Source: CAYWYR01 sp964462685
GTDB taxonomy: Bacteria > Bacteroidota > Ignavibacteria > Kapaibacteriales > UBA2268
DNA length: 64,000 bases
Assembly (NCBI GenBank): GCA_964462685.1
Contig: CAYWYR010000003.1
Span: 1-64,000, forward strand
Direction: 5' to 3'
The number at the start of each line of letters is the position of its first letter. The stretch's first letter is position 1. The notes under the pieces are model-generated. The model was not told the origin of the DNA. It made no database searches and was given only the letters and a program-made list of their open reading frames with translations. Both the position numbers and the translations under genes were made by a program. Below, in pieces: positions 16,743-25,684 of this stretch.

Positions 16743-19028
16743 TCAGTTATTTTTCATCAGTGATGGGATGGCGGATTCGTATGCTTCTACTACTGAGTTA
16801 AGATCTGTATCTATCGATGATCCGATTTTAATATCTCCATCGGTTACAGAGCCTATTACAGTATAATCCAAATTATATTTATCAACTAGCTCTTTGATTG
16901 ATTGATTCTTGTCTTTATCAAAGCTTACTATGATTCGGGATTGGCTTTCATTGAAAAGAGTAAGAGAATCATTTTTTAGATCAGGTGCGGAAAACCCTAC
17001 AACATTATCGCTTGAAATAGCTTTTTCACATAAGGCTACTGCAATACCGCCCTCGGCTGTATCATGTGCTGAATTTATCATACCGTAATTGATAAGTTCT
17101 AATATACATTCTTGAAGCGACTTTTCCTTTTCCATATCGAGATTCTGTCCTTCCCCGATAATCTTACCTGATTTGAGTTTTAAGTACTCGCTACCAGAAA
17201 AATTATCACCAAAACCGCCTATGACGGCTATAGAATCCCCAGGGTTCTTAAAGCCAGAGCTCATCCTTTTTTCTATATCTTCAAAAACCCCAAGCATACC
17301 TATTGTAGGGGTAGGGTAGATAGCGTTATTCTTTGATTCGTTGTGGAAACTAACGTTACCACCTGTAACGGGAGTATCTAAAGTTCTACACATATCTCCC
17401 ATACCGCGGATAGCTTCGCTGAACTGATAGTAAACCTCTGGATCGTAAGGGTTACCGAAGTTGAGGCAGTTGGTTATAGCTACAGGTTTAGCCCCAGTAC
17501 AAGCTACGTTTCTTGCCGCTTCTGCTACAGCAGCCTTACCACCCTCATAAGGGTTAAGGTAAACAAGCCGGCTATTACAGTCGGTGGATACCGCAAAACC
17601 TTTGCCTTCTATCTCCTTGATACGCATCACTGCCGCATCACCGCTGATATTGATAGTATTGGTTCTTACTTGGGAGTCATACTGCTCATATATCCATCTT
17701 TTGGAAGAGATAGTTGGGGTAGCTAATAACTTAAATAAATCTTCTTTCAGATTATCACTTGTATTATACTCTTCCTTAAGAGTGTCTTTGCTGATGTTAG
17801 TTTTTTCGAAATATTTAGGAGTATTTATCTCACGAGTATATACCGGACAATCCCCACCAAGCACAAGTGATACAGCCGGAATATTTGATTGGAGTTTGCC
17901 GTCTTTCTGTATTCTTACGTTTTGAGAATCTGTTACAACTCCTATCTCATCCATCGGTACGTCCCATTTTTCAGCTATAGCTCTTGCTTTTTCTTCCATA
18001 CCCTTATGGATAACTACAAGCATCCTCTCTTGTGACTCTGATAGCATTATCTCATAAGCTGACATATCAGCTTCTCTGAGCGGTACGTGATCAAGATTAA
18101 TATCCATACCCGTCTCTGATTTGGCGCTCATCTCCGCGGTAGAACAAGATATGCCAGCGGCCCCCATATCCTGCATACCGGCTACCACACCAGCCTGAAT
18201 CAGTTCTAAAGATGCTTCAAGGAGCAATTTTTCTTGGAACGGATCGCCAACTTGTACCGTTGGTCTCATATCTTCTGTTTTTTCATCAAACTCTCTGGAA
18301 GCCAATAGGGAAGCACCATGAATACCATCCCTTCCAGTCGATGATCCCATTATGAATACTGGATTCCCAACTCCGTCCGCTGCGGCGGAAACAGTCTGAT
18401 CTGCTTTAACTATCCCTACAGCCATCGCGTTAACCAGCGGGTTATCTGTATAGCATTCATCAAAATAGATTTCGCCACCAACTGTTGGCACACCGAAACA
18501 GTTGCCATAATGGCTGATACCTTTGACTACACCTGAGAGCAGATATTTAGTTCTATCACTATCTAAGTGTCCGAATCGAAGTGAGTTAAGTGCGGCAACG
18601 GGCCTTGCACCCATTGTAAAGATATCCCTAAGGATTCCGCCTACTCCAGTTGCAGCACCTTGAAAAGGTTCAACAGCTGAAGGGTGGTTGTGGGATTCAA
18701 TCTTAAATGCAATAGCGTATCCGTCTCCAATATCGACTAAGCCCGCGTTTTCCTCTCCAGCTTCAACTAGCAGTCTGCCGCCGCTGCGGGGGAGAGTTTT
18801 TAGCTGAAGGATAGAGTTCTTATAGCTACAGTGCTCGCTCCACATTACAGAAAAAATACCAAGCTCGGTATATGATGGGTTTCTACCTAATTTCTGCTTG
18901 ATAAGCTCATATTCATTAACAGTCAGTCCTAATTCCTGAGCAGTTTCAGAAGTTACTGTAATATCTGACTCTGGTACCGTGTGATTATCAAAATCAGTTG
19001 TTGTGAAAAGTGGTGTTGAATCTGGCAT
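16743..19028 (-). CDS. purL: Phosphoribosylformylglycinamidine synthase subunit PurL
   Basis: The small-type FGAM synthase (about 761 residues from this start) works with PurS and PurQ in step four of purine synthesis. It has MWSEHCSYKNS near the N-terminus, the glycine-rich GVGGILRDIFTMGARP, GGEIYFDECYTDNP and the repeated second half with VTGGNVSFHNES. I chose the ATG at 19028 because an upstream in-frame ATG at 19100 would add 24 residues not typical of PurL and would start before the predicted transcription start. It heads the minus-strand run purL - S9 peptidase - mnmD - rhomboid - ispG. Confidence 0.93.
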   Translation of the reverse strand: MPDSTPLFTTTDFDNHTVPESDITVTSETAQELGLTVNEYELIKQKLGRNPSYTELGIFSVMWSEHCSYKNSILQLKTLPRSGGRLLVEAGEENAGLVDIGDGYAIAFKIESHNHPSAVEPFQGAATGVGGILRDIFTMGARPVAALNSLRFGHLDSDRTKYLLSGVVKGISHYGNCFGVPTVGGEIYFDECYTDNPLVNAMAVGIVKADQTVSAAADGVGNPVFIMGSSTGRDGIHGASLLASREFDEKTEDMRPTVQVGDPFQEKLLLEASLELIQAGVVAGMQDMGAAGISCSTAEMSAKSETGMDINLDHVPLREADMSAYEIMLSESQERMLVVIHKGMEEKARAIAEKWDVPMDEIGVVTDSQNVRIQKDGKLQSNIPAVSLVLGGDCPVYTREINTPKYFEKTNISKDTLKEEYNTSDNLKEDLFKLLATPTISSKRWIYEQYDSQVRTNTINISGDAAVMRIKEIEGKGFAVSTDCNSRLVYLNPYEGGKAAVAEAARNVACTGAKPVAITNCLNFGNPYDPEVYYQFSEAIRGMGDMCRTLDTPVTGGNVSFHNESKNNAIYPTPTIGMLGVFEDIEKRMSSGFKNPGDSIAVIGGFGDNFSGSEYLKLKSGKIIGEGQNLDMEKEKSLQECILELINYGMINSAHDTAEGGIAVALCEKAISSDNVVGFSAPDLKNDSLTLFNESQSRIIVSFDKDKNQSIKELVDKYNLDYTVIGSVTDGDIKIGSSIDTDLNSVVEAYESAIPSLMKNN

Positions 19029-19087
19029 TCTATATATTTGTGATTTAGTACTGGGATGCAGTCTGAAATGAACAAACAAACTACTGT

Positions 19088-19095
19088 CAAAAATA
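19088..19095 (-). promoter_or_regulatory. -7 element of the purL promoter
   Basis: On the minus strand TATTTTTG matches TAnnTTTG. Transcription would start near 19081, about 50 nt before the chosen purL ATG. No clean TTG is found 19-21 nt upstream, so this is only a half match. Confidence 0.45.
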
Positions 19096-19155
19096 ATCAA
19101 ATTACTTTTACCAGTCTATATTTAGTTAAAATACGATAGGATATCGGAACAAGAA

Positions 19156-20067
19156 TTGAAGAAAATAGTCAGCCCTAATGAAATGAGAAGCCTATCGAGA
19201 GCTTATTCTGCTAAAGGTAAAACAATAGCTTTTGTTCCTACGATGGGGGCTTTGCACCGTGGCCACATAAGCCTTATCGATATTGCCAAAAAGAAAGCTG
19301 ATATAGTGATTGTATCAATATTTGTGAACCCGCTACAGTTTGCCCCACATGAAGATTTTGATCAGTACCCGAGGGATGAAGAAGGTGATTTGAAAAAGTG
19401 CGAGATGGCCGGTACGGATATTGTTTTCGTGCCATCATACCAGGATATCAACTCCAAGCCAGATTCCTTCCAGATCAATGTCGGGCACTTAGGTGCAGTA
19501 CTGGATGGCGTAACACGCCCACACTTTTTCGGGGGAGTAGCTACTGTTGTAGCAAAACTTTTCAACATCGTAGAACCAGATATAGCTGTTTTCGGACAAA
19601 AAGATTTACAGCAGTCACTCATCATCAAAAAACTTGTCAATGACCTAAACTATTGTATCCAGATAGTTGTCGCCCCGATTATAAGAGAACCCAACGGATT
19701 GGCTATGAGTTCTCGCAATAAATACCTATCCGATGCAGACAAGGAAGAAGCAGGGGTGATATTTGGATCTCTACAAGAAGGAGCTAAAGCAATTGGGAAA
19801 GGTGAACTTGATAGAAAAATCATTAATGCCGTTATGATAAACCATATCCGCAAGAACAGTAAACTCAAGATAGATTATGTACAGTCCGTTTCAGTTCATG
19901 ATCTTTCTACCCCTGATATATTTTTGCCGGGAGAAAAAATAGCATTGCTCGTAGCTGCTTTCTCAGGGAAGACAAGGTTGATCGACAATACTATAGCAAA
20001 GAGCGGATTTACAGATAATGATATCTATATAAGTAAAAACTTTAAAGAACTCGGGGATGTTCTCTAA
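19156..20067 (+). CDS. panC: Pantothenate synthetase
   Basis: It joins pantoate and beta-alanine with ATP to give pantothenate for coenzyme A. The 303-residue protein shows PTMGALHRGH (28-37), the HIGH-like site, then FVNPLQFAPHEDFDQYPR (56-73), FGQKDLQQ (146-153) and AMSSRNKYL (183-191), the KMSKS-like loop. The start is TTG at 19156; it gives the usual short lead before VPTMGALH, while the next in-frame ATG would remove the first strand. It is divergent from purL and followed at once by lptC. Confidence 0.93.
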   Translation: MKKIVSPNEMRSLSRAYSAKGKTIAFVPTMGALHRGHISLIDIAKKKADIVIVSIFVNPLQFAPHEDFDQYPRDEEGDLKKCEMAGTDIVFVPSYQDINSKPDSFQINVGHLGAVLDGVTRPHFFGGVATVVAKLFNIVEPDIAVFGQKDLQQSLIIKKLVNDLNYCIQIVVAPIIREPNGLAMSSRNKYLSDADKEEAGVIFGSLQEGAKAIGKGELDRKIINAVMINHIRKNSKLKIDYVQSVSVHDLSTPDIFLPGEKIALLVAAFSGKTRLIDNTIAKSGFTDNDIYISKNFKELGDVL

Positions 20068-20068
20068 A

Positions 20069-20605
20069 ATGAATAAAACCATAAAGATTATTTTTTTTGT
20101 AATAACATTTCTGTTCATATCATGTTCTGGTTCGGATGATGAAGCAATACCGAAACAAGAGATCCAAGAGGATTATCCCGATCAGATCAGCAGGGATTTC
20201 ACAATATCCTTTGTTGACAGTAATCTTACCAAAACAAAACTAATAGCTGGTAGGGGAAGGGTTTATAACTCAGAACAATACACACTGCTTGATAGTGGGG
20301 TCGTGGTAATATTTTACTCCAAAGAAAGCGGTGACAGGATAAGTAAGCTTACAGCTGACTCAGCTATGATTGATGATAAAACAAAAAATATGTTTGCCTA
20401 TAATAACGTTGTAGTTGTATCCGATTCGACACAAACCACTCTTAAAACATCCTTTCTTCAATGGAAGAACGACACTGAAATGATTTTCTCAAACGAATAT
20501 GTAACAATAGATAGTCCGCAGGAATATGTGACCGGTGTCGGCTTTGAATCAGATAAAAAATTAGAAAACTATATTATTTACGATGTATCAGGGGTGCAGA
20601 AATGA
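20069..20605 (+). CDS. lptC: LptC-like LPS export lipoprotein
   Basis: The protein opens with a lipoprotein signal (MNKTIKIIFFVITFLFISC, cysteine at 19), so it is tethered to a membrane facing the periplasm. The rest is a beta-rich LptC/OstA-like domain (LIAGRGRVYNSEQ, LTADSAMIDDKTKNMFAYNNVVV), which carries lipopolysaccharide from the inner membrane towards LptA. I prefer the ATG at 20069 to one four codons earlier that would overlap panC, because it gives a compact signal peptide. It lies directly after panC, and its TGA overlaps the tpiA start by 4 nt. Confidence 0.8.
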   Translation: MNKTIKIIFFVITFLFISCSGSDDEAIPKQEIQEDYPDQISRDFTISFVDSNLTKTKLIAGRGRVYNSEQYTLLDSGVVVIFYSKESGDRISKLTADSAMIDDKTKNMFAYNNVVVVSDSTQTTLKTSFLQWKNDTEMIFSNEYVTIDSPQEYVTGVGFESDKKLENYIIYDVSGVQK

Positions 20606-21354
20606 AAAACAAGTTAATGATAGCAGGTAACTGGAAGCTAAATCTCGATATCGATGAATCAAAGAATCTTGTTTCGCATTTAAATCCTAAAAGCGATGTT
20701 GAGATTGTTATAGCACCTGTATTCGTGAATATATTTCCATTGGTATCCTACGCAAAGGAAAAAAGCATAGCCCTAGCTGCGCAAAACTGCTCTTCCCACA
20801 CAAGTGGCGCTTACACAGGTGAAGTATCAGCTCCTATGCTTAAGAAAATAGGATGTGAATTTATAATAGTAGGTCATTCTGAAAGAAGAAGTATCTTCAA
20901 TGAAGATAATGAGATGATTGCCCGGAAAGCTAAAGCTGTTTACTTGAATAATATGATACCTATTATCTGTATAGGGGAATCAAAAGATCAACGAGAAAAC
21001 GGTGTTACCAATGATATTTTGTCACAACAAATCGAAAGTGTACTCGGTGAACTAACATCAATTAAGGATGGGATCAAAAGAATGGTAATTGCTTACGAGC
21101 CGGTTTGGGCTATCGGTACAGGCCTTACACCTAATTCAGATCAAATAGAAGAAGCTCATTCGCATATCAAGAACGTAATTAGCCAGAACGATTTTAACAT
21201 CGATACAAAAGTACTTTACGGGGGCTCACTAAAACCTGAAAACGCTGAAGAAATATTAAATATTCAAAATGTAGATGGAGGACTAATAGGAGGAGCCAGC
21301 TTAAAATCCGAAACCTTCAACAAGTTGATAGAAATAGCAAGCACTATTGGTTAA
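20602..21354 (+). CDS. tpiA: Triosephosphate isomerase
   Basis: This glycolytic enzyme interconverts DHAP and glyceraldehyde-3-phosphate. All catalytic residues are present: Asn10 and Lys12 in AGNWKLN, His92 in VGHSERR and Glu166 in AYEPVWAIGTG, plus the phosphate loop LYGGSLKPEN and GGLIGGASL. The length of 250 residues is standard. The ATGA overlap with lptC suggests coupled translation. Its stop overlaps the stop of the convergent TerB-like gene by 4 nt. Confidence 0.96.
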   Translation: MKNKLMIAGNWKLNLDIDESKNLVSHLNPKSDVEIVIAPVFVNIFPLVSYAKEKSIALAAQNCSSHTSGAYTGEVSAPMLKKIGCEFIIVGHSERRSIFNEDNEMIARKAKAVYLNNMIPIICIGESKDQRENGVTNDILSQQIESVLGELTSIKDGIKRMVIAYEPVWAIGTGLTPNSDQIEEAHSHIKNVISQNDFNIDTKVLYGGSLKPENAEEILNIQNVDGGLIGGASLKSETFNKLIEIASTIG

Positions 21355-21764
21355 GGCTTGTTAAGTATAGCACTTTTAGTGATCTTTACAGCCATTTCCA
21401 TCTCCACTAAGGATTCAATAGCGGATATGACTTCCGATTCTATTTCGAAATAATCCGATAGTTGGGAAATGCACTCTTTTTCTTCTTTAGAGTATATATC
21501 ATCTGATGAAGCCATGTTTACAGCGTCATATATGAATTTCTTTTTCTGATAATCATCGAACTTGCTTCCTAATTCCCTGAAGAAATCTTCTTTTGATTCT
21601 TCACGGTAATTAAACCTTACCAATAGGTCATATATAGAGTCGGCATTCTCAACATCACAAAGCCAGGTATTTTCCAGCCATTCCATTTCGGGCTTAGAAA
21701 TCTCTTTGTCCGATCCCGCTACGATCATCAGACCTTTACCGATTTCAAAATTGAAATTTTCCAT
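21351..21764 (-). CDS. TerB-like acidic helical protein
   Basis: This 137-residue acidic, all-helical protein has the pattern of the tellurite-resistance TerB fold: MIVAGSDKEISKPEMEWLENTW near the start and YDAVNMASSDDIYSKEEKECISQLSDYF in the middle, with acidic residues after each turn. There is no signal or membrane segment, so it is cytosolic. The biochemical role of TerB-like domains is poorly defined. Its ATG overlaps the stop of the RSH gene by 1 nt, so the two are translationally coupled, which suggests a functional link with alarmone turnover or stress. Confidence 0.6.
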   Translation of the reverse strand: MENFNFEIGKGLMIVAGSDKEISKPEMEWLENTWLCDVENADSIYDLLVRFNYREESKEDFFRELGSKFDDYQKKKFIYDAVNMASSDDIYSKEEKECISQLSDYFEIESEVISAIESLVEMEMAVKITKSAILNKP

Positions 21765-23518
21765 TATGCAGCTCTCTCTACTTTTATAATACCGTCAATC
21801 AGAAGAATCTTCAATATAATTCTATTTATCTCATTTTCAGAATGTACGGACAAACTTAAATTACCTTCAAACAGTTTTTCGTTTTCTTCTACATGGATTT
21901 TCTTCATATTTGCAAGCCCGATGGCTTTTGTGATTTTCCTTAGCATCCCTTCTCTGTCCTCCCCTAAAAACCTCAAGGAAACCTCTTGGGGCTTTAACTT
22001 TATCGGATTCTTTTTGAGTTGATCCTCAAAATAGTAAAACAGCCTCAGTGTTGCTGTCTTCGTTACAACATAATCCTGCCATTCTGGTTTTGGATAAGAA
22101 CTGTCTGAGGTGAACAGCTCGATTTTATCGCCATTTCTTAACTGATATGTGATATCTTTTACATGGCCGTTTACTTTGGCCGAAACCAGATGTATCCCAT
22201 GAAAATCTGATTTACTGAAGGCATAATCGATTATCGTAGCCCCTTCAGGTAGCTGATACCTTTCACCGCTTTCAGAAAATACTACAAGTTCATGATCAAA
22301 AAGGTTTACTTTGATAGAATTCCATATTATCTGTGTAGCAGCATCACCTTCTTTCTCGATTATATCATGCATCCATTCGCCCCAGAGCTGTATATCTTCA
22401 TCGCTGAAGGCTATTGCTCGCTTCCTGCCGAGTTCTAATGAGTATTTTGAGGCAAAGCCCTCTTCAGCCGATCTTTCCATCTCAGAGGTTCGGATAAGTA
22501 GCTCAACTTTCTTACCGTCAGGGCCGAAAATCTCGGTGTATAGTGATTTATACCAATCGGGCTTACTACTGCTTATATAATCCACAAAACTAACAGTGTT
22601 AAAAGCGTTTGCAATCACTCCGTGTGCTTTATAGCAATTAGTGATATCATTACTATCCAATACAACTACCACAGAGTAAAAATTATCTATATCCTCGAGC
22701 CGCTTACCGCGGTTGATCATCTCATATATCTCATACTCATGCTTATGTACTACTGTAGTAACATGTTTGATTTTTGCAGAATTAAGAGCTTTGTCTATAA
22801 GGCTTACGAACTTTTCTATATAAATCAGAAAATCTCTGCGCTTTTCACTTAAAGCAGATTTAATACTTTCATAAGCCTGCGGGTCAGAAAATAAAAAAGA
22901 AAGATTTTCGAGCTCCATTTTTATCTTTGTAAGGCCTAACCTATGTGCCAATGGAGTATAGAAGTATAAAGTCTCTTTGGCGATTTCTATTTGTTTTCTT
23001 TCCTCCATATAATGGAGTGTTCTGATATTATGAAGCCTATCGGCCAGTTTGATCAGGATTACCCTGATATCTTTTACCAAAGCAAGAAAGAGTTTCCTAT
23101 AAGTTGATGCGGTGTTTTTTGATTTACTCGTCTCTTCATGCCTTATTTTGGTTACACCATCTACTAGTTCCGCGATAGAGCTACCGAATTCAATCTCGAT
23201 GCTATCCTTAGATATATCATCTACATCTTCGATCGTATCATGCAGTAGGCACGCTGCCACTGACTCTTTATCACTTGTAGGGAATTCAGTCAGAAGTATT
23301 GTAGCTACCCGAAGTGGGTGAGTATAATAGGGGAAACCTGATTTTCTCAAGATATCTTTGTGGCTCTCATAACATTTCCAATATGCTTTAGTTATCAGCT
23401 CTTCATCATGATCAGCTAAATTAGTAGCACATATATTCAGAAATCGCTTTAAATCAGCTTCTGGAGATACCCCGTAGCCACTTTCTTCATCTTTTTCTGT
23501 CTCAAAATAGTAAACCAT
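21764..23518 (-). CDS. RelA/SpoT homologue with intact HD domain and degenerate synthetase domain
   Basis: The 584-residue protein has an N-terminal HD hydrolase domain with His67 (THPLRVA), His93-Asp94 and Glu97-Asp98 (LLHDTIED), LVDGVTKI and LIKLADRLHNIRTL (Asp160). This would remove pyrophosphate from (p)ppGpp. The next domain (about 250-355) aligns with the synthetase but has lost key residues: the usual YDLYAVR is IDNFYSVVV (Asp to Asn279, Arg to Val284) and PNGYQSLHT is PDWYKSLYT. A TGS domain (about 412-470) and ACT domain (512-580) follow. It is about 150 residues shorter than typical Rel/SpoT. I infer a hydrolase with a regulatory pseudo-synthetase; a separate synthetase would then be needed elsewhere. 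Confidence 0.85.
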   Translation of the reverse strand: MVYYFETEKDEESGYGVSPEADLKRFLNICATNLADHDEELITKAYWKCYESHKDILRKSGFPYYTHPLRVATILLTEFPTSDKESVAACLLHDTIEDVDDISKDSIEIEFGSSIAELVDGVTKIRHEETSKSKNTASTYRKLFLALVKDIRVILIKLADRLHNIRTLHYMEERKQIEIAKETLYFYTPLAHRLGLTKIKMELENLSFLFSDPQAYESIKSALSEKRRDFLIYIEKFVSLIDKALNSAKIKHVTTVVHKHEYEIYEMINRGKRLEDIDNFYSVVVVLDSNDITNCYKAHGVIANAFNTVSFVDYISSSKPDWYKSLYTEIFGPDGKKVELLIRTSEMERSAEEGFASKYSLELGRKRAIAFSDEDIQLWGEWMHDIIEKEGDAATQIIWNSIKVNLFDHELVVFSESGERYQLPEGATIIDYAFSKSDFHGIHLVSAKVNGHVKDITYQLRNGDKIELFTSDSSYPKPEWQDYVVTKTATLRLFYYFEDQLKKNPIKLKPQEVSLRFLGEDREGMLRKITKAIGLANMKKIHVEENEKLFEGNLSLSVHSENEINRIILKILLIDGIIKVERAA

Positions 23519-23567
23519 ATATGGTATTTTAACAAGTTATGATATATTAATCAATACACTATCGTAG

Positions 23568-23599
23568 CAAACATAAGAATGTGACGGTTAATGGACAAA
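23568..23599 (-). promoter_or_regulatory. Promoter of the RSH/TerB-like operon
   Basis: On the minus strand TTTG (23599-23596) is followed 20 nt later by TATGTTTG (23575-23568), an exact Bacteroidota promoter. The upstream element lies inside the first codons of the divergent LD-carboxypeptidase gene. The expected transcription start is near 23561, about 45 nt before the RSH ATG. Confidence 0.7.
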
Positions 23600-24634
23600 A
23601 GAGATTTTCTAAGAGGAGCTGTAATTACTGTGGCGGGTGCCGCGGTAATGCAAAACACTCTTTACGCGGACACTATCAACACATCACAAAAAACTATTGT
23701 CAAACCCAAAAGGCTTAGGAAAGGTGATAGGGTAGCACTGATAGCTCCTGGCACTAACGTAACTGATCCTATTCTGATTAGAAAAGCAGAAAAAACTATA
23801 GAGTCTTTAGGTTATGTTCCGGTAGTTCATCCGACTCTGGTAAGTGATATGGTTGGTTATAGTACCAATACTATCAATAAAAGAGTCGATGCTATCCACA
23901 GTTCATTTTTGGATAGCAACATTAAGGGTTTATGGTGTATCAGAGGGGGGTATGGCTCTGTTGATTTGATAGATAAAATAGACTATGCTGTTATTGAAAA
24001 CAATCCGAAACTGTTCATAGGCTATTCTGATATCACAGCTTTACATAATGCGTTTATTGTCAAAGCTGGATTGGCTACTTTGCATGGCCCTGTAGCTATA
24101 AGCGAGATGAATGAATACACTCTGAATATTCTAAAGCTAATGCTTGAATCGGGTAATAGTGGAATCAAAATCGCTTTAGATGCGGATTTACCTAGTAATA
24201 CACGATATTTATCAAACTTTGATAAGAATGTGAGAGGGAGACTTCTGGGCGGGAATCTCAGCCTTTTATCATCATTATGCGGTTCAGAATATCTGCCGGA
24301 TTTCAATGGTTCGATAATGTATATTGAAGATGTTGGCGAGGCTCCATATAGAATACACAGAATGATGAAACAGTTAGAGTTATCTGATAATCTGTCTAAT
24401 AAAGCACTTCTCATAGGTAGATGTGATGACTGTTCAAAAGGAGCTTCTCATGTTTCCGATTATACAGAGTCTCAAGCTTACCTCGAGGTAGCTGAAAGAA
24501 AGAACATACCGGTTTCATTCGGTAATCATATTGGGCACACTAAACATCAAGCAACCCTCCCCAATGGGCTGAATGTAGAATATAATCCTAAAGAAAACAC
24601 CATAACACTTCTCGAGGGCTTCTATTCAGATTAA
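23591..24634 (+). CDS. LD-carboxypeptidase (S66 family, MccF/LdcA-like), exported
   Basis: S66 peptidases trim the terminal D-Ala from muropeptide tetrapeptides during murein recycling, or inactivate peptide-nucleotide toxins. The 347-residue protein begins with a Tat-like leader (KRDFLRGAVI followed by a hydrophobic stretch to about 26). The nucleophile motif is GYSDITAL (Ser146). IEDVGEAPYRIHRMM and GNHIGHTKHQATLPNG supply the expected Glu and His of the Ser-Glu-His triad. The gene is divergent from the RSH operon. The export signal favours a periplasmic role. Confidence 0.85.
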   Translation: MDKRDFLRGAVITVAGAAVMQNTLYADTINTSQKTIVKPKRLRKGDRVALIAPGTNVTDPILIRKAEKTIESLGYVPVVHPTLVSDMVGYSTNTINKRVDAIHSSFLDSNIKGLWCIRGGYGSVDLIDKIDYAVIENNPKLFIGYSDITALHNAFIVKAGLATLHGPVAISEMNEYTLNILKLMLESGNSGIKIALDADLPSNTRYLSNFDKNVRGRLLGGNLSLLSSLCGSEYLPDFNGSIMYIEDVGEAPYRIHRMMKQLELSDNLSNKALLIGRCDDCSKGASHVSDYTESQAYLEVAERKNIPVSFGNHIGHTKHQATLPNGLNVEYNPKENTITLLEGFYSD

Positions 24635-24680
24635 TTGCCTGCATTTGATTCGGTAATACCCGATGGTGATTTGGTTGAGA

Positions 24681-25682
24681 TCACTTACAGTTGATTAGGA
24701 TTTTGCCAACCTGTTTTCCTTCTAAAATTTTATGGATCTCAGGAATTATATCGCATAGTTGTACTTCTGTTGCGATAGCACTAAGATTTTTGGGTTTCCA
24801 CTCGTTTGATAGCTTGTTCCAAAGTTCCTTTTTGATATCATAACCTCTTTCTGCTGAGTCTATACCTATTACCCTAACACCACGCTGCAGAAATGGGAAT
24901 ACATTCATATCAAAATATTGTGATGATACAAGACCCAGAACACAGATAGCGCCGTGATGATCTGTTGACCTTATAACGGTAGATAAAGTATTTCCGCCAA
25001 CGGTATCAATTGCTGCCTTCCATCTTCTTTTAAGTAGTGGCTTATTACTTCTATCATCAACCTCCTCCCTTGATAAAACTTCTGAAGCTCCAATACTTTT
25101 AAGATAGTCCCACTTCTCCTTCTTTCCGCTCGATGCTATTACCTTATATCCAAGTTTTGCCAATATAGCTATACTGCTTGTACCAACTGCTCCCGTTGCC
25201 CCTGTTACCAAAATAGGTCCTGATTCAGGAGTAATACCTGATTTTATGATCTCATGTACGCATATTGCTGAAGTGATACCTCCAGTACCAAGCATCATAG
25301 CTTCTTTGGTGGATAAACCTTCTGGTAATGGTATTACCCATTCCGATGGTACTCTTATAAATTCAGAAAACCCTCCCCAGGTATTCATACCCATATCATG
25401 CCCGGTAACAAGAACATTATCCCCAGGTTTGAAACTGTCGCTATCAGAGCTTTCAACTGATCCAGAGGCATCAACGCCAGGAATATGTGGATATTGTCGT
25501 GTTATACCCTTATGCCCTTTTGCTGATAGGGCATCCTTATAGTTGAGAGAAGAATAATCAACCTTTATAAGTACACCCTTATCAGCTAAGCTAGTAAATT
25601 GTATGTCCCTATATTCCAATAGGTTAAAGTCCTTATTATCGGAATCTGTTGATAAAATCGCTTTAAAACTAGTCTTATTCAT
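24681..25682 (-). CDS. YhdH/YhfP-type zinc-free MDR oxidoreductase (acrylyl-CoA reductase-like)
   Basis: This 333-residue NADPH-dependent medium-chain dehydrogenase has the YhdH/YhfP/AcuI layout: SSLNYKDALSAKGHKG (about 42-57), IPGVDASGSVESS, GTGGITSAICVHEI and the nucleotide loop VTGATGAVGTSSIAILAKLGY. Catalytic-zinc ligands typical of alcohol dehydrogenases are not seen. AcuI members reduce acryloyl-CoA to propionyl-CoA, which would fit the propionyl-CoA genes elsewhere in the window, but the substrate is inferred. I chose the ATG at 25682, just after the alr stop, rather than a TTG two codons upstream. It is probably co-transcribed with alr. Confidence 0.82.
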   Translation of the reverse strand: MNKTSFKAILSTDSDNKDFNLLEYRDIQFTSLADKGVLIKVDYSSLNYKDALSAKGHKGITRQYPHIPGVDASGSVESSDSDSFKPGDNVLVTGHDMGMNTWGGFSEFIRVPSEWVIPLPEGLSTKEAMMLGTGGITSAICVHEIIKSGITPESGPILVTGATGAVGTSSIAILAKLGYKVIASSGKKEKWDYLKSIGASEVLSREEVDDRSNKPLLKRRWKAAIDTVGGNTLSTVIRSTDHHGAICVLGLVSSQYFDMNVFPFLQRGVRVIGIDSAERGYDIKKELWNKLSNEWKPKNLSAIATEVQLCDIIPEIHKILEGKQVGKILINCK

Positions 25683-25684
25683 TT

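Noticed and set aside
19029..19100. Longer N-terminus for PurL
   Set aside because: The extra 24 residues are not typical of PurL and begin before the predicted transcription start.
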